The notes below the pieces were generated by a model. That model had not been told where the DNA came from. It was given only the letters and a program-made list of their open reading frames with translations, and searched no databases. A stretch of DNA of 64,000 bases from Hymenobacter sp. HSC-4F20 (GTDB taxonomy: Bacteria > Bacteroidota > Bacteroidia > Cytophagales > Hymenobacteraceae), in contig NZ_JAHZTD010000001.1 of assembly GCF_019599275.1 (NCBI RefSeq), positions 1,302,001 through 1,366,000 on the forward strand. Reading direction: 5' to 3'. Both the position numbers and the translations under genes were made by a program. Below are positions 41,983-50,031 of the stretch, in pieces (positions within the stretch are counted from its first letter, which is position 1; the number at the start of each line of letters is the position of its first letter).

Positions 41983-42147
41983 TGGGGAAACCAAGTGCCA
42001 AGGCGGTGTGGTAAAAAGTGAGAAAGCCAGGTTACTCTTGCCTGTCTGCCCTACCCGATGTCCACCCCTCTGCCTTGTCAGTTTATCATCATTCGCCGCC
42101 CTCTATCCCCAGTACCACTTTCCTTTTTTCACTTCATTACCAAACTC

Positions 42148-42786
42148 ATGGCAGTTCTCGTAGGTAAGCGCGCTCCTTCTTTCAAAGCCACCGCCGTTAT
42201 TGATGGCGAATTCGAGGAGGACTTCTCCCTCGACCGGTACCTGGGCAAGAAGCACGTTATCTTCTACTTCTACCCCGCCGACTTCACGTTCGTGTGCCCC
42301 ACCGAAATCATTGCGTTCCAGGAGCGGCTGGCTGACTTCGAAGCCAAAGGGGTAGCCATTGTAGGCTGTTCCACGGACACGCACTTCTCGCACTTTGCCT
42401 GGTTGCAAACCCCGCGTGACAACGGCGGTATTCAGGGCGTAACCTACCCCCTCGTAGCCGACGCTACCAAAACCATTGCGGCCAACTACGACGTGCTGGG
42501 CGGCCACTACGACTACAACGACGCTGGCGAAATGACCTTCGTGGGCTCGCCCCTGGCCTACCGCGGCCTGTTCCTGATTGACAAAGACGGCATCGTGCGC
42601 CACCAAGTAGTGAACGACGGTCCCCTGGGCCGCAGCATCGACGAGGCCATGCGCATGGTGGACGCACTGCAGTACTTCGAAGTGAAAGGCGAGGTGTGCC
42701 CCGCCAACTGGGAAGAAGGCAAGGAAGCCATGTCGGCCACCCGCGAAGGGGTAGCCAACTACCTCGGCAAGCACTCGGCTCACTAA
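42148..42786 (+). CDS. 2-Cys peroxiredoxin (AhpC/Prx1 type)
   Basis: This enzyme reduces hydrogen peroxide and organic hydroperoxides. The ATG at 42148 (MAVLVGKRAPSFKATAVID) matches family N-termini; an earlier in-frame ATG at 42058 adds a non-native stretch. The peroxidatic Cys is in FYPADFTFVCPTEI near residue 50 and the resolving Cys in KGEVCPANW near 175. The C-terminal YLGKHSAH is a short tail. At 212 residues it is a typical 2-Cys enzyme. It follows the Fur/PerR-type gene by 165 nt, consistent with peroxide-controlled expression. Confidence 0.95.
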   Translation: MAVLVGKRAPSFKATAVIDGEFEEDFSLDRYLGKKHVIFYFYPADFTFVCPTEIIAFQERLADFEAKGVAIVGCSTDTHFSHFAWLQTPRDNGGIQGVTYPLVADATKTIAANYDVLGGHYDYNDAGEMTFVGSPLAYRGLFLIDKDGIVRHQVVNDGPLGRSIDEAMRMVDALQYFEVKGEVCPANWEEGKEAMSATREGVANYLGKHSAH

Positions 42787-43099
42787 GCCGGAGTACCGCC
42801 AGATAGGCCTGAGGCTTTAACCTCTTTCTTATTCTGGTGAGTTGCCCTGCAACAGCTTATGCAAAGCCGCCCCAGCCAGTTGGCTGGGGCGGCTTTACTT
42901 TTTGCTTTGCATAAGAAGGCCGTATTACCACCGACGGTATGCCCGCGGTCAGGCAGCTGGCCCTCCCTGAAGGGTGATAACAGCGTATTCTCAAAGGCGG
43001 CAGCGTACAGGCGGCGTCCATCAGCAGCCAGAACCCTGAGTGTAACGCGCGGCAGTTGGCAGCGTACTAGGTGCGTAGGCACCTCGTAGGCAGTTTCTT
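42787..43099. other. Intergenic region, 313 nt, no gene
   Basis: It holds the peroxiredoxin terminator at 42863-42896, enclosed by the complementary TTATGCAAAG and CTTTGCATAA sequences. The rest shows no open frame, repeat or promoter consensus that I can support. Confidence 0.55.
42863..42896 (+). terminator. Terminator after the peroxiredoxin gene
   Basis: AAAGCCGCCCCAGCCA and its exact complement form a 16-bp stem with a GT loop, followed by TACTTTTTGC. A second outer pairing (CTTATGCAAAG with CTTTGCATAAG) brackets it. Confidence 0.8.
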
Positions 43100-43411
43100 A
43101 TGTCCTCCATCATCACGCGCATCTGGCACGGCCGTACGCCTGCCCACCACGCCGAGACGTACCTGCAGTATTTGCAGGAATCCGGCATTGCGGAGTATAA
43201 AAGCACACCTGGCAACTTAGGAGTGCAGGTACTACGACGCGTAGAGGAGGACGTCTGCCACTTCTGGACGATAAGCCGCTGGAACAGCTACGAGAGTATC
43301 TGCCGCTTTGCGGGCGCGCAGTACGAGCAGGCCCGCTACTACCCTGAGGATGCCCAGTATCTGTTGGAATTCGAGCCGACTGTGCAGCACTTCGAAACCT
43401 TCGACTTCTGA
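43100..43411 (+). CDS. ABM-like dimeric alpha/beta-barrel protein
   Basis: The 103-residue protein resembles the antibiotic-biosynthesis-monooxygenase fold family. It starts with a strand (SIITRIWHGRTPAHHAETYL), includes a helix (YLQYLQESGIAEYKSTPGN) and a strand pair with FWTISRWNSYESICRF, and ends in a helix-strand unit. These proteins form beta-barrel dimers and may be heme-degrading or quinone-modifying monooxygenases, or have no enzyme activity. No specific catalytic residues point to one. There is no signal peptide. Confidence 0.7.
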   Translation: MSSIITRIWHGRTPAHHAETYLQYLQESGIAEYKSTPGNLGVQVLRRVEEDVCHFWTISRWNSYESICRFAGAQYEQARYYPEDAQYLLEFEPTVQHFETFDF

Positions 43412-43517
43412 CGCTGCGGGCCGGAATGGCTACGAAAGCGCTGGGCGCTGCAGAGGCTACCCGGCAAGACTCGTTTCATGATGGGCCAGGTGTTTCGTTT
43501 ACCGTCCGGTAATCGCC

Positions 43518-43525
43518 TACTTTTG
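43518..43525 (+). promoter_or_regulatory. -7 promoter element of waaA
   Basis: TACTTTTG lies upstream of the waaA frame, 27 nt before the first possible TTG start and 96 nt before the preferred TTG at 43621. Confidence 0.5.
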
Positions 43526-43620
43526 CGAGTTCTGGCAGCACCCTCCTTTTTTTGGTCGTTGCCTGTCAAAGGGTTTTGCCATTCGGCTACTCTGCTCACT
43601 TCACTCCTGTAAGTCTCGTC

Positions 43621-44871
43621 TTGCTTTTTCTATATTCTACAGCCTTGCCCCTCTACGCGCTGCTGCTGCGCCTGGTGGCTCCTTTCGTGCCGAAAGCGGC
43701 GCAGTGGGTAGCCGGCCGCCACGAGTTGCTGCCGCGCATACAGGAGGCGCTTCGGGCTGAAACCGCGCCGCTGGCTTGGTTTCACTGTGCTTCCCTGGGC
43801 GAGTTCGAGCAGGGCCGCCCGCTTATGGAAGCCTACGCCGCCCGGCATCCTGGCCACAAGATTGTGCTGACGTTCTTTTCGCCCTCGGGCTACGAGGTAC
43901 GCAAAAACTGGCCCGGCGCCGCGTATGTGTTCTACCTACCCCTGGATACGGCCCCAAACGCCCGGGCCTTCCTAATGGCGGTGCGCCCCGTGCTAGCCGT
44001 GTTTGTGAAATACGAGTTCTGGTACCACTTCCTCACGGAACTGGAGCGCCAGCGGGTCCCAACCATTTGCGTGTCGGCTATTTTCCGGCCCGAGCAGGCC
44101 TTTTTTCAGCCCTGGGGCGGCTTCTTCCGCCGCATACTGAGCCGTTTCACCCACATCTTCACCCAAAACCAAAGCTCCGCCGACTTACTGCGGCACGCGG
44201 GCCTGCCCCGCGTGAGCGTAGCCGGCGACACGCGCTTTGACACAGTTGTGCGTACGGCCTCGGCCCCGCCCCGTCCGCTGCCCCTGGTAGATGCTTTCAC
44301 CGACGACTGGTGCCCAGTGTTTATCGTGGGCAGCAGTTGGCCCGAGGACATGCCAGCCCTTACGCCCTTGCTGCGTCAGTACGCCGACCAGCTCCGCTTC
44401 ATTGTGGCCCCCCACGAAATCAACGAGCAGAATCTGCGCCTGGTGGAAGAAGCCCTGCCCGGCCGGGTGGTGCGCTACTCCCAGGCCCAGGAAGCCACCG
44501 TGGCCGAAAGCCGGGTGCTGCTCATGGACAACGTGGGGCTGCTTAGCCAGCTCTACCGCTTTGGCCACTACGCCTACGTCGGCGGCGCCTTTGGCAAAGG
44601 CTTACACAACACGCTGGAAGCGGCCGCCTTTGGCCTACCCCTGTTCTTCGGGCCTACCTACTACAAGTTTCAGGAAGCCCAGGACTTGGTGGAAATGGGC
44701 TGCGCTTTCCCCGTATCCTCGGCCGACGAGCTGCTGACGGCTTTCGGGCCCCTCTTCCACCGCGAAGAAGCCCGCCTGGCCGTGCAGGACCTCAGCCTCG
44801 ATTACGTACACGACCACAGCGGCGCCACCAGCAAAATTATGACCTGGCTGGAAGCCCAGGTGAAATTGTGA
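43621..44871 (+). CDS. waaA: 3-deoxy-D-manno-octulosonic acid transferase
   Basis: WaaA (KdtA) adds Kdo to lipid A at the inner membrane, in lipopolysaccharide synthesis. No ATG opens the frame. The TTG at 43621 gives LFLYSTALPLYALLLRLVAP, the N-terminal membrane anchor seen in homologues; a TTG at 43552 adds 23 residues. Conserved features are FHCASLGEFEQGRPLMEAY near residue 55, VKYEFWYHFLTEL near 130, VIVGSSWPEDMP-like FIVGSSWPEDMPAL, and GGAFGKGLHNTLEAAAFGLP near 325 with the GT30 donor-site Glu. The stop codon lies in an octamer array. The length of about 416 residues is normal. Confidence 0.93.
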   Translation: MLFLYSTALPLYALLLRLVAPFVPKAAQWVAGRHELLPRIQEALRAETAPLAWFHCASLGEFEQGRPLMEAYAARHPGHKIVLTFFSPSGYEVRKNWPGAAYVFYLPLDTAPNARAFLMAVRPVLAVFVKYEFWYHFLTELERQRVPTICVSAIFRPEQAFFQPWGGFFRRILSRFTHIFTQNQSSADLLRHAGLPRVSVAGDTRFDTVVRTASAPPRPLPLVDAFTDDWCPVFIVGSSWPEDMPALTPLLRQYADQLRFIVAPHEINEQNLRLVEEALPGRVVRYSQAQEATVAESRVLLMDNVGLLSQLYRFGHYAYVGGAFGKGLHNTLEAAAFGLPLFFGPTYYKFQEAQDLVEMGCAFPVSSADELLTAFGPLFHREEARLAVQDLSLDYVHDHSGATSKIMTWLEAQVKL

Positions 44872-44975
44872 AAAGCAAAGTTGCGAAGTATACCTGCCCC
44901 GCGTAGCCTATAGCTTCCGGCCACTTGCACACCCACGGCTCTTCCCTTTCACAACTTCACAATTTCACTTTTCGC
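44861..44975. repeat. Spacer bracketed by inverted octamer arrays (waaA to rsgA)
   Basis: TGAAATTG-TGAAAAGC-AAAGTTGC at 44861-44884 faces CCCTTTCA-CAACTTCA-CAATTTCA-CTTTTCGC at 44944-44975. The waaA TGA is inside the left array and the rsgA ATG follows the right array directly. The shared core is GTGAAATTGTGAA and its complement. Confidence 0.75.
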
Positions 44976-45902
44976 ATGACCGGAACTATTGTTAAATCGA
45001 CGGGCTCGTGGTACGTGGTGCGCGAAACAGGCAACGGGCAGCTGCACCGCTGCCGCCTGCGGGGTAAGTTCAAGCACAAGGGACTGAAAGTAAGCAATCC
45101 GCTGGCCGTGGGCGACCAGGTGGAGTTCACGGTGGAGGAGCAGACGGAAGGCGCCGGGGTAATTCACCACATCGAGCCGCGCCGCAACTACATCATCCGC
45201 CGCTCAGTGCACAAGGCCGAGCACGCCCATATCGTGGCCGCCAACCTCGACCAGGCCCTGCTGGTAGTGACGCTGGCTTCCCCCGCTACCTCCTTTGGGT
45301 TTATTGACCGGTTTCTGGTAACCGCCGAGGCGTACAGCATTCCCGTCACGCTGCTCTTCAACAAAACCGACCTCTACGACGAGGACCTGGCTGACTACCA
45401 GGAGCAGATTCTGAAAATGTACCAGCGCGTGGGCTACCCCGGCCTGCGCTGCTCCGCCCACACGGGCGAGGGCGTGGCGGCCGTCGATGCCCTGCTCGAC
45501 GGCAAGGTATCGTTGCTTTCCGGCCACTCGGGGGTAGGCAAAAGCACGCTCATCAACGCCCTGGTGCCCGACCTTGATTTAAAAACGGCCGAAATCAGCG
45601 AGTTTTCCGATAAGGGTGTGCACACTACTACCTTCGCCGAAATGCTGGAAGTGCGCCCCGGCACCTACCTCATCGATACGCCCGGCATCAAGGAGTTGGG
45701 GCTGGTGGATATGAAGCCCGGTGAGCTGGCCCACTACTTCCCCGAAATGCGCGCCCTGCTCAACCAGTGCCGCTACCACAATTGCCAGCACCTGCATGAG
45801 CCTGGCTGCGCCGTGCGCGAAGCCGTGGACAAAGGCAAAATTGCCCTCCCCCGCTACGACAGCTACGTGAGCATGCTGGAGGGCGACGACAACCGCAAGT
45901 AG
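44976..45902 (+). CDS. rsgA: Ribosome small-subunit GTPase RsgA
   Basis: RsgA is a circularly permuted GTPase that acts late in 30S assembly. The ATG at 44976 (MTGTIVKSTGSWYVV) starts the OB-fold domain; upstream in-frame codons lie in the repeat. The motif order is G4 LLFNKTDLYDED near residue 130, then G1 LLSGHSGVGKSTLINAL near 190, G3 LIDTPGIKELG, as expected for the permuted fold. The zinc domain is CRYHNCQHLHEPGCAV near 270. Full length at 308 residues. Confidence 0.96.
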   Translation: MTGTIVKSTGSWYVVRETGNGQLHRCRLRGKFKHKGLKVSNPLAVGDQVEFTVEEQTEGAGVIHHIEPRRNYIIRRSVHKAEHAHIVAANLDQALLVVTLASPATSFGFIDRFLVTAEAYSIPVTLLFNKTDLYDEDLADYQEQILKMYQRVGYPGLRCSAHTGEGVAAVDALLDGKVSLLSGHSGVGKSTLINALVPDLDLKTAEISEFSDKGVHTTTFAEMLEVRPGTYLIDTPGIKELGLVDMKPGELAHYFPEMRALLNQCRYHNCQHLHEPGCAVREAVDKGKIALPRYDSYVSMLEGDDNRK

Positions 45903-46316
45903 GCATTGCTGGTGCAATGAGTCGTTTACGGTTCTTACCTATCCGGCGAGGACAGAGCGGGCTGTGTATTCCAGGCACCCGTCCCTGCGCCTCCCCTCTC
46001 GCCACTCTGGTCGGGAAGTGGCGCTGAGCAGATGCTTCTTGTGGTGGGCCGGGCGGGGAATGTGGCCGCTGTTATCAGGTAGCTACCCCAGACTGTGCCG
46101 AGCATAAGGCTCTGCCGGATGCGCTGTGGGTAGGCAGCCTAGGTTCTCCGCCCCACTGGAAAGAGCAGGGCAGGCTGCGTCTTTCCCGATAGGCTTCTCC
46201 GGTTGCAAACATCCGTGTGGGGTTCCCGCTTGATGGCTACGTGGGGCTTTATCAGCGTAAAGCTACCCTGACCGGCAAACGCGCACCCTTCCACTACTTT
46301 CACTACTTCACCTTTG
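45903..46316. other. Intergenic region, 414 nt, no gene recognised
   Basis: It contains no frame with family resemblance and no strong hairpin. Its last 25 nt (TACTTTCACTACTTCACC) resemble the octamer-type repeat that precedes other starts in this window. Confidence 0.5.
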
Positions 46317-47198
46317 ATGTCACATACTATTGCATTCCTGGGCCTGGGCAGCATGGGCGAGGCCATGGCCACCAACCTGCTGAAAGCCGGCCACCGCCTG
46401 ACCGTATACAACCGCACAGCCAGCAAGGCCGAGCCCCTGCGTCAGCTGGGCGCTACCGTAGCCGCTACCCCCGCCGAAGCCGTGCGCGAGGCCGAGTTCG
46501 TGTTCAGCATGGTCACCGACGACGCGGCCCTGCGCGACGTGTGCCTGGGCCCCGACGGTATTCTGCCGGCTCTGCCTCCCGGAGCCGTCCACGCCTCATG
46601 CAGCACCGTAGCCCCGGATACCAACCGCCAGCTGGCCGAGGAGCACGCCCGCCACGGCAGCTTTCTGGTAACGGCCCCGGTATTCGGAAAGCCCGACGTA
46701 GCGGCGGCGGGCAAGCTCTGGCTGGCCGTGGCCGGCCCGGCCAGCGCCCGCGAGAAGCTTAAACCCGTGCTGGAGGCCCTAGGCCAGGGCGTGCATGATT
46801 TCGGTGAGGATGTAGGAGCAGCCAGCGTAGTAAAGCTCTGCGGCAACTTTATGTTGGGGGCGGCCATTGAGGCCATGGCCGAGGCCTTTACCCTGGCCCA
46901 GAAAAGTGGCCTGGAGCGCCAGCAGGTGTATGAGTTCTTTACCTCTACCCTCTTCAACACGCCCATCTACAAAAGCTACGGTAAGCTTATTGCCGAGCGC
47001 CACTACCAGCCCGTGGGGGCTCCGCCGGCCATCATCCGCAAAGATCTGCGCCTGATTCTGGACGAGTCGCGCGCCCGGGTGGTGCCCATGCCCTTCGCCA
47101 ACATCATCCACGACCACCTCTCCACCAGCGTCGCCAAAGGCGAGCAGAACGACTGGGCCGGCTTCGCCGAGCGCGTAACCGAAGGCGCCGGGCTGTAA
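46317..47198 (+). CDS. NAD(P)-dependent beta-hydroxyacid dehydrogenase (GlxR/HIBADH-like)
   Basis: The 293-residue enzyme starts SHTIAFLGLGSMGEAMATNL, the Rossmann NAD(P) site of the 3-hydroxyisobutyrate dehydrogenase family. TVYNRTASKAEPL after strand two suggests NADP. The substrate loop is ASCSTVAPDTNRQLAEEH near residue 100, and the catalytic Lys is in ASVVKLCGNFML near 170. The family also includes tartronate semialdehyde reductase and succinic or glyoxylate reductases. The natural substrate is not implied by the neighbours. A TTG three nt upstream is also in frame. Confidence 0.88.
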   Translation: MSHTIAFLGLGSMGEAMATNLLKAGHRLTVYNRTASKAEPLRQLGATVAATPAEAVREAEFVFSMVTDDAALRDVCLGPDGILPALPPGAVHASCSTVAPDTNRQLAEEHARHGSFLVTAPVFGKPDVAAAGKLWLAVAGPASAREKLKPVLEALGQGVHDFGEDVGAASVVKLCGNFMLGAAIEAMAEAFTLAQKSGLERQQVYEFFTSTLFNTPIYKSYGKLIAERHYQPVGAPPAIIRKDLRLILDESRARVVPMPFANIIHDHLSTSVAKGEQNDWAGFAERVTEGAGL

Positions 47199-47214
47199 AG
47201 CAGCAAGAGGGGCA

Positions 47215-47323
47215 ATAAGGTGAGGTAGTACGCTCTTTTTAAGCCCTGTCGTCCTGAGCATGTGCCTTGATGCGCCACACGCTCAGGACGACGGGCATCG
47301 TTACACTCACTACCTCACCTTAT
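47215..47323. repeat. Composite inverted repeat, outer octamer-like arms around a CCTGAGC element
   Basis: ATAAGGTGAGGTAGT (47215-47229) and its exact complement (47309-47323) enclose GTCGTCCTGAGC (47248-47259) and its complement GCTCAGGACGAC (47281-47292). The element lies between convergent genes. Confidence 0.75.
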
Positions 47324-47343
47324 CCCCTGAAAACCCACCGCAC

Positions 47344-47376
47344 AAAAAAGCCCGGCTGAAGCAGCCGGGCCTTTTT
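47344..47376 (-). terminator. Terminator of the fasciclin gene
   Basis: AAAAAAGCCCGGCTG and its complement form a stem with loop AAG and flanking A and T runs, 30 nt after the stop at 47406. It may also serve the plus-strand gene. Confidence 0.75.
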
Positions 47377-47405
47377 AACCAATCAGGAAGATCGGGTATA
47401 GGTAC

Positions 47406-48059
47406 TTAGCTTGCAGGCGGCGGGGGTAGCAGCACCCCATCAATGAGGTGCGTAACGCCGTTGCTGGAAATAACGTCGGGGGTGAGAATGTTCACCGGGG
47501 CATCTGTGCCGTTGCTGATCATCACCTTGCCGTTCTGCACCGATATACTCACCTTCTCCCCATTAACGGTCGTCAGCTGCTGGCCATCTTTGAGGTCTTG
47601 GGCCAGCAGGCGGCCCTGAATCACGTGGTAGGTAAGCACGCCCTTGAGCTTTTCCTTGCTTTCAGGCTTGAGCAGGCCGGCCAGGGCCCCGGTAGGCAGT
47701 TTGTCGAAGGCGGCGTTGGTGGGGGCGAATACCGTGTAGGGTCCTGCTTCGCTGAGGGTGCCGTCGAGGCCGGCGGCTTTTACGGCTTTCACCAGGGTAG
47801 TGACGCTGCTGGCCTGCACGGCATTCTGCACAATGGTTTTGTCGGGCGTCATCGGTACGCCATCCACTTCCACGCCCTGGGGCTTGCCCATACGGGCCGA
47901 GTCCGACAGCAGAGCGGTGGAATCGACGGTAGTCGCCATAGACTCCGTGGTGCTAGTTGTTTCGGAGGCTTGCTTATTGTCGCCGCAGCTGCTGAGGCCC
48001 AGGCTCAGGGAGCCTGCTGATACCAGCGTGAAAGCCGCAAGGCGCAGAGTCTTCTTCAT
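47406..48059 (-). CDS. Fasciclin-domain lipoprotein
   Basis: The start at 48059 (MKKTLRLAAFTLVSAGSLSL) opens a lipoprotein signal with a lipobox at LSSC near residue 25, so the protein is membrane-anchored outside the cytoplasm. A Ser/Thr-rich linker leads to one fasciclin (FAS1) domain: TVFAPTNAAFDKLPTGAL near residue 110, GVLTYHVIQGRLLAQDL and the closing SSNGVTHLIDGVLLPP. FAS1 domains mediate adhesion or matrix contact; the ligand is unknown. The frame stays open upstream into DNA antisense to the next gene, but that part has no family resemblance. Confidence 0.92.
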   Translation of the reverse strand: MKKTLRLAAFTLVSAGSLSLGLSSCGDNKQASETTSTTESMATTVDSTALLSDSARMGKPQGVEVDGVPMTPDKTIVQNAVQASSVTTLVKAVKAAGLDGTLSEAGPYTVFAPTNAAFDKLPTGALAGLLKPESKEKLKGVLTYHVIQGRLLAQDLKDGQQLTTVNGEKVSISVQNGKVMISNGTDAPVNILTPDVISSNGVTHLIDGVLLPPPPAS

Positions 48060-48179
48060 AAGACGCAATACAGGATGTTTGGAGAGAGAAGGAAAGAGCG
48101 GGACCCGGCCGGGCCAGCCGGCTAGTGCTATGCTTACGCACGAATGCTCCGCCCGGATGCTTTGCCCGCGCAAATTGGC

Positions 48180-48187
48180 TACTTTTG
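48180..48187 (+). promoter_or_regulatory. -7 promoter element of the peptidyl-prolyl isomerase gene
   Basis: TACTTTTG lies 73 nt upstream of the ATG at 48261, in the divergent spacer. Confidence 0.5.
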
Positions 48188-48260
48188 CCCCCCTACCGGT
48201 ACCCACCGGGCTTACCGGTGCGTATACGGGGCCATTCCACCTACTACTTATTTCCTTACG

Positions 48261-48719
48261 ATGAAAACTGCCGAAATCCACACCAACAAAGGCGTGATGA
48301 AAGTGGAGTTCTATGAGAAAGACGCTCCCAACACGGTGAAAAACTTCACGGACCTGGCCCAGCAGGGCTACTACGACGGCCTGAAGTTTCACCGGGTTAT
48401 TCCCAACTTCGTGATTCAGGGCGGCTGCCCCAACTCCCGCGACGGGGCCAAGGGTACGCCCGGCACCGGCGGACCCGGCTACAAGATTGACTGCGAACTG
48501 AACGGCGACAACCAATACCACGACCGGGGCGTGCTGAGCATGGCCCACGCTGGCCGCAACACGGGGGGCTCGCAGTTTTTTATCTGCCACTCCCGCGACA
48601 ACACCGCCCACCTCGACCGCAACCACACCTGCTTCGGCAAAGTGGTGGAAGGCCAGGACATCATCGACCAGATCAAGGCCAACGATACCATCGAGAAAAT
48701 TGTGGTAAACGAAGCCTAG
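48261..48719 (+). CDS. Peptidyl-prolyl cis-trans isomerase, cyclophilin type
   Basis: This cyclophilin isomerises X-Pro bonds during folding. The ATG at 48261 (MKTAEIHTNKGVMKVEFYEK) begins the barrel; an upstream in-frame ATG lies before the promoter. Active-site features are KFHRVIPNFVIQGGCP with the catalytic Arg near residue 40, GVLSMAHAGRNTGGSQFFI near 92 and HLDRNHTCFGKV with the conserved His. There is no signal peptide, so it is cytoplasmic. At 152 residues it is a small single-domain member. The closing hairpin at 48746 looks like its terminator. Confidence 0.95.
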   Translation: MKTAEIHTNKGVMKVEFYEKDAPNTVKNFTDLAQQGYYDGLKFHRVIPNFVIQGGCPNSRDGAKGTPGTGGPGYKIDCELNGDNQYHDRGVLSMAHAGRNTGGSQFFICHSRDNTAHLDRNHTCFGKVVEGQDIIDQIKANDTIEKIVVNEA

Positions 48720-49413
48720 TCGCCTCCAATACCTTCGCTCCGACCAGGCCGCCTGCTTCCGTAGCAGGCGGCCTTTGTCATTTCCCTGGTCTGCCGATTC
48801 CGGCGCCGGGCGGGCGGACAGCACCATAGAAGGCTGCCGCTATCGGCTGGAAAAGACTTGGTGGTCTTTCCGGAGCAGTGGGCCGGACGTTGCGCCAGAT
48901 CATTGGGGCTGCTGCCGGCTAGGGGAACAGGCCGGCGCTACAGCCGCGGTGCTACCTGGCTCTGCTGGGTTGGCTGCGTTTCCGCTCAGCAGAAAGCCCG
49001 CCCTGCAACGCTCGGTACTACCGCCCCTTTCTAGAGTCTTTTTAACATTGGTAAAAAGAAACCCGGATGACGTTGGGGACCTTTGCCCTACCCATCTTTT
49101 ACCCAGTATGCAGAGGTTGTTTTTACCGAGCACTATCCTACCCGACGGCCGGTTTGCACGCTGGCCACACAACGCAAAGTGCACCGGAAGTATGCGTTCC
49201 TCGTCTGCCATGCAACTCTTGCGGAGTATGGAGCCCCGTGCGGTAGCTTGCCCAGCCTGCGCCTGGCGGGCGCTCAGGCGGCCAGAACCTGACGCAGGAC
49301 GCGGGCCCAGCGCCGCTGGGCAGTCGCTCACGCGGCCCCCTGCTGACTAACCGGCCCCGGCCTGTTCGTGCTCAGCCCCTGCGGTGCTCCTGCCGGCCCC
49401 ACCGGTGAGCACC
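48720..49413. other. Intergenic region, 694 nt, between convergent genes
   Basis: Apart from the cyclophilin terminator I find no supported gene. Several frames stay open in both strands for 60-190 codons but are rich in Arg, Pro, Ser and Cys and match no family. A short AT-richer block at 49035-49080, with CTTTTTA and TAAAAAG facing each other, could be regulatory. Confidence 0.5.
48746..48774 (+). terminator. Hairpin terminator after the cyclophilin gene
   Basis: AGGCCGCCTGCT and its exact complement form a 12-bp stem with loop TCCGT, 27 nt after the stop. The T-run is short (CCTTTGT). Confidence 0.7.
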
Positions 49414-50010
49414 TTATGGCTGCTTCGGTGGCCGGCGTTTGGCGCGCACACGGCTTAGGGTAACCTGGGTGATGCCCAGGTAGGAGGCAATGTAGCCCAG
49501 GGGTACGCGCTGCAACAAGTGCGGAGAATGCTGCACCAGGTCTGCGTAGCGTTCCTCAGCGGTGCGAAACTGCCGGGCAATGAGCTGCTGCTCGGTTTGC
49601 TGCCACACTCGCTCCACCATCACGCGCCCCCAGTTCGCCAGGTGCAGGTCCGTGCGGTACAGGAGCTGCAGGGCACACATATCCAGCCGAAACAGCCCGC
49701 TGTCTTCCAGCAGCTCAATCGTCTCGTAGCTCACCGCCTGCTCAGTATACCCCCGCATGGACACAAGCACCGCCCCGGCACCAGAAAACCAGAACGTTAC
49801 CTCCCGGTCCTCCCGCCGGGCGTAGGCCCGCGCCAGGCCGTATTGCAGCACGTAGATGTGGTGGGCGAGCTGGTCATCCCGAAACAAGATTGTGCCGGGG
49901 GGCAACTCCACATACGCAGCCAAAGCCACCATTTTCTCCAGCGAGGAGCTGGGCAGTGGGTACGTAGCCTGCAGCATAGCAGCTAGCGGTAAACGAGGCG
50001 GCACGCTCAT
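49414..50010 (-). CDS. Crp/Fnr-family transcriptional regulator
   Basis: The 198-residue protein has an N-terminal cyclic-nucleotide-binding-like barrel (ELPPGTILFRDDQLAHHIYV near residue 38) and a C-terminal winged helix with VPLGYIASYLGITQVTLSRV near residue 170. The cAMP-contact residues typical of Crp are not clear, and there are no Fe-S cysteines, so the ligand is unknown. The GNAT gene starts 21 nt away on the other strand, and the shared spacer is very short, so autoregulation of both is plausible. Confidence 0.9.
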   Translation of the reverse strand: MSVPPRLPLAAMLQATYPLPSSSLEKMVALAAYVELPPGTILFRDDQLAHHIYVLQYGLARAYARREDREVTFWFSGAGAVLVSMRGYTEQAVSYETIELLEDSGLFRLDMCALQLLYRTDLHLANWGRVMVERVWQQTEQQLIARQFRTAEERYADLVQHSPHLLQRVPLGYIASYLGITQVTLSRVRAKRRPPKQP

Positions 50011-50031
50011 TCTACACTACATAATAAGAAC

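Noticed and set aside
46309..46316. CACCTTTG just before the ATG at 46317 as a promoter
   Set aside because: It has a mismatch at the first position of TAnnTTTG and abuts the start codon, so the transcript would start inside the gene.
48060..48827. N-terminal extension of the fasciclin frame to about 473 codons
   Set aside because: The extension lies antisense to the cyclophilin gene. The ATG at 48059 gives a complete lipoprotein signal, which would be buried in the longer form.
48775..49350. Plus-strand frame of 191 codons in the gene-free region
   Set aside because: It starts at the cyclophilin terminator and has Arg/Ser/Pro-rich composition with no family resemblance. A shorter form from 49108 is not better supported.
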